A DNA stretch of 9,812 nt from an uncultured Alphaproteobacteria bacterium (lineage in GTDB: Bacteria; Pseudomonadota; Alphaproteobacteria; Rickettsiales; Midichloriaceae). Where the stretch lies: NCBI GenBank assembly GCA_903860855.1, contig CAIOSF010000060.1, positions 1 to 9,812 of the forward strand, written 5' to 3'. Positions 6,187 to 9,812 of this stretch are shown here, one piece after another. Made by a program: the position numbers and the translations under genes. Each line of letters opens with the position of its first letter. Positions within the stretch are counted from its first letter, which is position 1. A model generated the notes under the pieces. The model saw only the letters and a program-made list of their open reading frames with translations. It searched no databases and was not told where the DNA came from.

Positions 6187-7092
6187 TTATCCACTCGCCT
6201 GCATTCCTATTACAGAAAGCTGCCCACCAAAAATTGCAGTTTCATTACCATGGACTTTTGCTTCTTGCCTTGCCCTTCTGCAGCTAAAGAATAAATCCTC
6301 ATTTGAATATGTATCAAGGGCAAGGTTATGTATATTATGAACCATAATGCCATTGTCTATCAGTTGCTTTATACAATAGCCTCTTAAATCAAAATAGTAA
6401 TGTTCTCCAAATTTGCGGCTAAAAAATTCAAGATTACCTCTGTCTTCAGCCATAAACTGCTGATAAAAGTCATCACTGACTTCGTAATGATGCATGGCGA
6501 TGTTGGGACCAACCATAGCTATCGTTGCTTTTGCATCTCCTTTCATCCTTCCTATGACATTGATGGTATTTTGTATAATGCCAGAAAAAGCACCTTTCCA
6601 ACCAGCATGGATAGAAGCTATTATCTTGTTCTTCCAATCATAAAGAAGAATTGGGGTACAATCAGCTGTTTGTACCCCTAATAAAATCCCTGGTAATCGC
6701 GTGACTAAAGCATCGGCCTCCAGTGAGGTGGTGTCAAGGTGGGGATCGTCAACTTCAATAACAATGTTGGAGTGAGTTTGCTGAGTTACTTTCAGAACTA
6801 GTTCATAAGCCTTACTCTGATTCGGATAATAATCTCCATAGTCATCAGTTATATCTTGGCAAAAAGCAGCTTGAACCATGGCAATGTTGGTAATGATATC
6901 GACTATATTATCCTTGGACGTAATGCAGCAGTTTAGGCTATTATAGGAACCTTGGCTTATCCCACCTTTTCTGGTGCAGAAACCATGGACTATATCATTG
7001 CCATAGGTCTGCGTGATTTCATCAAGCTCAATATACTGAACACCGCAATTTACCAGTTGCCATGGTGCTTGTTGTAAAATAATGGCTGCCAA
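6187..7092 (-). CDS. pgeF: PgeF/YfiH-family protein (purine nucleoside phosphorylase-like, DUF152/LACC1 family)
   Basis: A 301-aa member of the family variously called polyphenol oxidase, peptidoglycan editing factor and multifunctional purine nucleoside phosphorylase. The three conserved metal/active-site residues are present: His107 in QQTHSNIV, Cys145 in TADCTPILL, and His162 in IHAGWKGAFSG. Other signatures are HGFCTRKGGISQGSYNSLN (36-54), ADALVTRLPG (126-135), VGPNIAMHHYEV (184-195) and FFSCRRAR (268-275). The chosen start is TTG, 2 bp after the stop of the upstream virB6-like gene. GGAGGGGG lies 9 nt before it, and the N-terminus length suits the family. Translation is probably coupled to the upstream gene. 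In E. coli the homologue prevents wrong amino acids (L-Ser) entering peptidoglycan precursors; whether this holds here is inference. Confidence 0.93.
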   Translation of the reverse strand: MAAIILQQAPWQLVNCGVQYIELDEITQTYGNDIVHGFCTRKGGISQGSYNSLNCCITSKDNIVDIITNIAMVQAAFCQDITDDYGDYYPNQSKAYELVLKVTQQTHSNIVIEVDDPHLDTTSLEADALVTRLPGILLGVQTADCTPILLYDWKNKIIASIHAGWKGAFSGIIQNTINVIGRMKGDAKATIAMVGPNIAMHHYEVSDDFYQQFMAEDRGNLEFFSRKFGEHYYFDLRGYCIKQLIDNGIMVHNIHNLALDTYSNEDLFFSCRRARQEAKVHGNETAIFGGQLSVIGMQASG

Positions 7093-7094
7093 CG

Positions 7095-9260
7095 TTATTT
7101 TCCCCCTCCAAGCGTCTTCGTTATATAGTTATAGGCCTTATGGGCACCTCTTACCACCTTCCCTCCAGTGTTCATCTTACCATGCTGGTCTTTGCCTGTA
7201 TCCACACGATCGCCTATTACTTTACCAAGACCGTATTTTACATTAAGCTCAGTTGCTTTAGCAGAAATCTTACCAATAGTAGCTTGTTTGACCGAATCTA
7301 TAGATTCAGTAGCAGCTCCAATCATTTGACTATATGTGCTGGAAGAAGGTAGTAATGATGCGTTACTCAGTGAGTCAGAGAGCTTGGCAGCATTATCCAC
7401 AACCATATTGAACATAACCGATATAACCAATGTGTAAAGGTAATTATAAGCTGTGAGAGTATTGTCAATTTGCCCATCTATGCCTGGAGCCCAGAATCTA
7501 AATGTGAATAAGGTGAACCCAAATATTTGAGGTTGCCATAGAATTTGATAACAAGCTCTATATCCAAGTAGCCTAGCAAATGCATCATCGATTAGCTGAA
7601 ACATCAGAGCAACAGATGCTGTTGTAACTATGACAAGCATAGCGCTGTTGGTTAGACCAGATACCCAGTTTTTGAAAAATTCTGACGTGAGTTTAAATAG
7701 CAGAAATATCACAATAAGTGGGAATATGACTATCAATAGAGCTGTCTGCATTATAGCCATGATGTACATGGTGAGAGCCTTAAAAATAGCTATTATGACA
7801 ATCACTATGAGAATATAAAGCAAAGGGATAAAGTAAAATTTAGATGTAAACAAAAGGGAAATAACCTTCATATTTACAGCCGTCGATATCATAGAGTTGA
7901 GCATGCCATCATACATAGTCATGTAACCAGCTCCAGCAGATAGCCCGCCTCCCGTTATGTCATTTGTACCTTTCAGAGCTATTGCGGCACCAGAGGCCAG
8001 CGTTGGATCAGGGGGTTTAGCAAATGATGCTGAAGTCACAATTATATCGGAAAAGACATTTGCAATGGCGGTAAACAAGCTAAAGAAATGGCTGTTCATA
8101 AAATCGTAGAAAGTAGTGGCATTGCCCAGCATTGAGCCAATAAAAGCTACCTTAAGCAGGACCATGAGCATTTCCGTTTGGTTCTTGGATGATATTCCCA
8201 TCATGAAGGTGATGCCGTTCATGGCCATATATAGCACCAAAAGTAATGTTGCGATTTTCGCCATTGGTGCCATTACCAATATGAATAATTTTTTACTAAT
8301 TAGGTTAAGCTGATTTTCAAATACCCCTATGGCTTGTTCAATGAATCCTGGCTTGTGAATTCCTCCTGTAAAATTAATGGTATAACTTCCTAGGTTATCC
8401 TCATAATATGAATCCAAAATTTTAAGATAAAGCCTTCCTCCAACGATGTTTGTAGCACCATTTGCTGTATCATTAGAGCAAGAGTATATCTTGTTTCCGG
8501 AATTTGTTACCTTACATGTTGTAGATGCCTTAACGGTAAAATCACCATTACCATCTGTTATGTGCCCAAAGTGGAATGTGCGAAAAAACTCAGATGGAGG
8601 GTTAGCTGAGAGGGCGGCGTTATCATTTGGAGTATTATATTGATTAGTATAACTCCCTCCTTTTGGCAATGCTATTAAGCCATACAATCCCATACCGCCA
8701 CCGAGCCAACATCCAATATTGGATGCGGTTGTTGGAACTACCTTACCAGCATCACCTGACTCCAGTCCACCTGCCGTATCGCTATTGAGACAATCGGTAT
8801 TTGTAACTGTTTTACCACCGATAGTTGAGGTGGCTGTGCAGGCTTGAACATTACACATCTTATTACCCCCACCACCATCGCTTCTACCCCAAGGATACCA
8901 ACTGCCGTCAATACGACCAGTGATTGGTAGTACGACCATGCTGCCATCACCAGCATAAACCTGTCCTACTGCAAAGAGTCCAGTATCGATCCATTTAACG
9001 ACTTGCTTATTCTGAGGATCGCTTTTCATCATCATATTTGTTGGATTTGCAGGGATCTCAAGCGTCGCCCCCTGTCCTAAGTCTTGTTCTAAATAGCACT
9101 GATCGGCATAGGCTTGATTTGAGGCAGAATGGAGGCCAATATTAAATCCAAATCCAAACCCGATATAAAGCAATATAAGGCATGATGAGCGCAGAGCATG
9201 TGCTTTTGCGTTCAGTATGCTATTGATGAGGCTGTAGCGTATTTGAGCCATTTTTTGCAT
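7095..9260 (-). CDS. VirB6/TrbL-family type IV secretion inner-membrane protein with large secreted N-terminal domain
   Basis: A 721-aa protein, far longer than classical VirB6 (about 300 aa) but typical of the extended rickettsial paralogs. An N-terminal signal peptide (basic residues to 24, hydrophobic core about 27-46, possible cleavage after AYA at 52) leads to an extracytoplasmic domain at about 53-305. That domain has seven cysteines (55, 136, 141, 157, 184, 249, 261) and Gly/Ser/Asn/Thr-rich stretches, ending in LYLKILDSYYEDNLGSY. The polytopic VirB6/TrbL region follows (about 320-625) with several hydrophobic helices and the conserved pattern around LLKVAFIGSML (368-378). A hydrophilic tail of about 95 residues, ending in GGGK, probably faces the cytoplasm. 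VirB6 builds the inner-membrane part of the translocation channel. A GAGGAGG site overlaps the upstream gene's stop, only 3 nt before this ATG; the ATG at codon 4 is 12 nt away. Confidence 0.9.
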   Translation of the reverse strand: MQKMAQIRYSLINSILNAKAHALRSSCLILLYIGFGFGFNIGLHSASNQAYADQCYLEQDLGQGATLEIPANPTNMMMKSDPQNKQVVKWIDTGLFAVGQVYAGDGSMVVLPITGRIDGSWYPWGRSDGGGGNKMCNVQACTATSTIGGKTVTNTDCLNSDTAGGLESGDAGKVVPTTASNIGCWLGGGMGLYGLIALPKGGSYTNQYNTPNDNAALSANPPSEFFRTFHFGHITDGNGDFTVKASTTCKVTNSGNKIYSCSNDTANGATNIVGGRLYLKILDSYYEDNLGSYTINFTGGIHKPGFIEQAIGVFENQLNLISKKLFILVMAPMAKIATLLLVLYMAMNGITFMMGISSKNQTEMLMVLLKVAFIGSMLGNATTFYDFMNSHFFSLFTAIANVFSDIIVTSASFAKPPDPTLASGAAIALKGTNDITGGGLSAGAGYMTMYDGMLNSMISTAVNMKVISLLFTSKFYFIPLLYILIVIVIIAIFKALTMYIMAIMQTALLIVIFPLIVIFLLFKLTSEFFKNWVSGLTNSAMLVIVTTASVALMFQLIDDAFARLLGYRACYQILWQPQIFGFTLFTFRFWAPGIDGQIDNTLTAYNYLYTLVISVMFNMVVDNAAKLSDSLSNASLLPSSSTYSQMIGAATESIDSVKQATIGKISAKATELNVKYGLGKVIGDRVDTGKDQHGKMNTGGKVVRGAHKAYNYITKTLGGGK

Positions 9261-9263
9261 ATT

Positions 9264-9270
9264 CCTCCTC
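9264..9270 (-). promoter_or_regulatory. Ribosome binding site of the 721-aa virB6-like gene
   Basis: GAGGAGG on the minus strand, overlapping the TGA of the preceding virB6-like gene. It is a near-perfect Shine-Dalgarno sequence but unusually close (3 nt) to the first ATG and 12 nt from the ATG at codon 4, so the exact start is uncertain. The overlap with the stop suggests coupled translation. Confidence 0.65.
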
Positions 9271-9812
9271 AGCGCCTCACTACGGTTTTTTCACCTTTCT
9301 TGCGCATGCTATCTCTTACCTTTGTGCTTTCGCTGTCTAAGCCAGCTAACCAGCCAATTTGACGAGGGAAAAAGGTTAACCCATCTGTTATTGGGCCGGT
9401 GATCTCTCTAATGGAGCCACTTCCAGTAACGCTCATCCAGTTTATCAACCTGCCCGCCATAGCTGGTGCGGTTTTACAAAATATTTGCATAGCGTGAATT
9501 ATTAATAATAAAGCGATCACAACGGTAAACTGGCTCAAAGGTCCGGAGAATGGATCTGGATTGTGAGATGATATCAATGGGCGGTATTTACCAATAAAGC
9601 ATATGTCTATTATGCCGAGGAAGTAAAAGCCAAACCAGCAGGTCTTGCATATGGTAAAGCTCGTTGCCGTAAATAGCATTACTATAATAATCTGATTAAA
9701 CAAACTGATGACTCCGAATAGTAATGCAGGTTGTAGTACTGACGATACTATTTGCTTCAGCCAGGCATCGAATAGCTGCTTTGTGTAGTTGAATAAAATA
9801 AATGATATAAAA
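9269..9812 (-). CDS. VirB6-like type IV secretion protein, C-terminal part (cut by window edge)
   Basis: The reading frame stays open to the right edge of the window (first full codon at 9811), giving 180 residues of C-terminus. The TTG at 9703 that could be read as a start lies inside a continuous membrane segment, so the gene really begins outside the window. The peptide opens with a helix (FISFILFN), then FDAWLKQIVSSVLQPALLF, a pattern seen in rickettsial VirB6 paralogs. Two more hydrophobic blocks follow (around FNQIIIVMLFTATSF and FTVVIALLLIIHAMQIF). The tail is about 65 residues, ends in basic residues (KKGEKTVVRR) and is probably cytoplasmic. It lies just upstream of a second VirB6-like gene with only 8 bp between them, the tandem arrangement known from rvh clusters. 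Family assignment rests on pattern and context, not alignment. Confidence 0.78.
   Translation of the reverse strand, partial: FISFILFNYTKQLFDAWLKQIVSSVLQPALLFGVISLFNQIIIVMLFTATSFTICKTCWFGFYFLGIIDICFIGKYRPLISSHNPDPFSGPLSQFTVVIALLLIIHAMQIFCKTAPAMAGRLINWMSVTGSGSIREITGPITDGLTFFPRQIGWLAGLDSESTKVRDSMRKKGEKTVVRR

Noticed and set aside
8738..8956. 72-codon frame on the minus strand within the virB6-like gene
   Set aside because: Alternate frame of the well-supported 721-aa gene, no ribosome binding site or recognisable domain.
9269..9703. A 144-aa gene starting at TTG 9703
   Set aside because: The frame is open upstream to the window edge and the upstream residues continue a VirB6-like sequence, so this start is an artefact of truncation.
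1..9812. CRISPR array, tRNA/rRNA genes, complete insertion sequence or prophage
   Set aside because: No regularly spaced repeats, RNA gene signatures, paired terminal inverted repeats or phage genes were seen anywhere in the window.

Overview
The window reads as a chromosomal segment of an AT-rich alphaproteobacterium, most likely of the order Rickettsiales. The main pointers are two tandem VirB6-like type IV secretion proteins of the expanded rickettsial (rvh) type, an NtrX-type response regulator, the alphaproteobacterial order coaE-dnaQ, and modest intergenic DNA. I cannot name the genus. Presence of mreC implies some peptidoglycan or rod-shape machinery.

All recognised genes lie on the minus strand and are transcribed right to left. 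Region 1 (9812 to 6187): the C-terminal end of one VirB6-like protein (cut by the window edge), a second VirB6-like protein of 721 aa with a signal peptide and a large cysteine-containing extracytoplasmic domain, then a PgeF/YfiH-family purine nucleoside phosphorylase-like protein that starts with TTG 2 bp after the VirB6 stop. These look like one transcription unit. Region 2 (6186 to 5897): a 290-bp non-coding gap with a 10-bp perfect palindrome and a 37-nt imperfect palindrome. Region 3 (5896 to 3306): mreC, then atpE (ATP synthase subunit c, apparently away from its usual F0 partners), coaE and dnaQ, the last two overlapping by 41 bp. Region 4 (3319 to 142): an NtrX-like sigma54-activator-type regulator whose GAFTGA loop appears deleted, then the conserved pair pth-ychF. 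At the left edge, bases 2-100 on the plus strand look like a short remnant of a Tc1/mariner (IS630)-type transposase.

Functionally, regions 3 and 4 are housekeeping (cell shape, energy, CoA synthesis, replication proofreading, peptidyl-tRNA recycling, ribosome-associated GTPase/ATPase) mixed with one stress or nitrogen-type regulator. Region 1 is host-interaction machinery. No RNA gene, CRISPR array, prophage or complete insertion sequence is visible. The points most worth a second look are the NtrX loop deletion, the isolated atpE, the in-frame insertions in CoaE and Pth, the secreted VirB6 domain, and the palindromic intergenic element.
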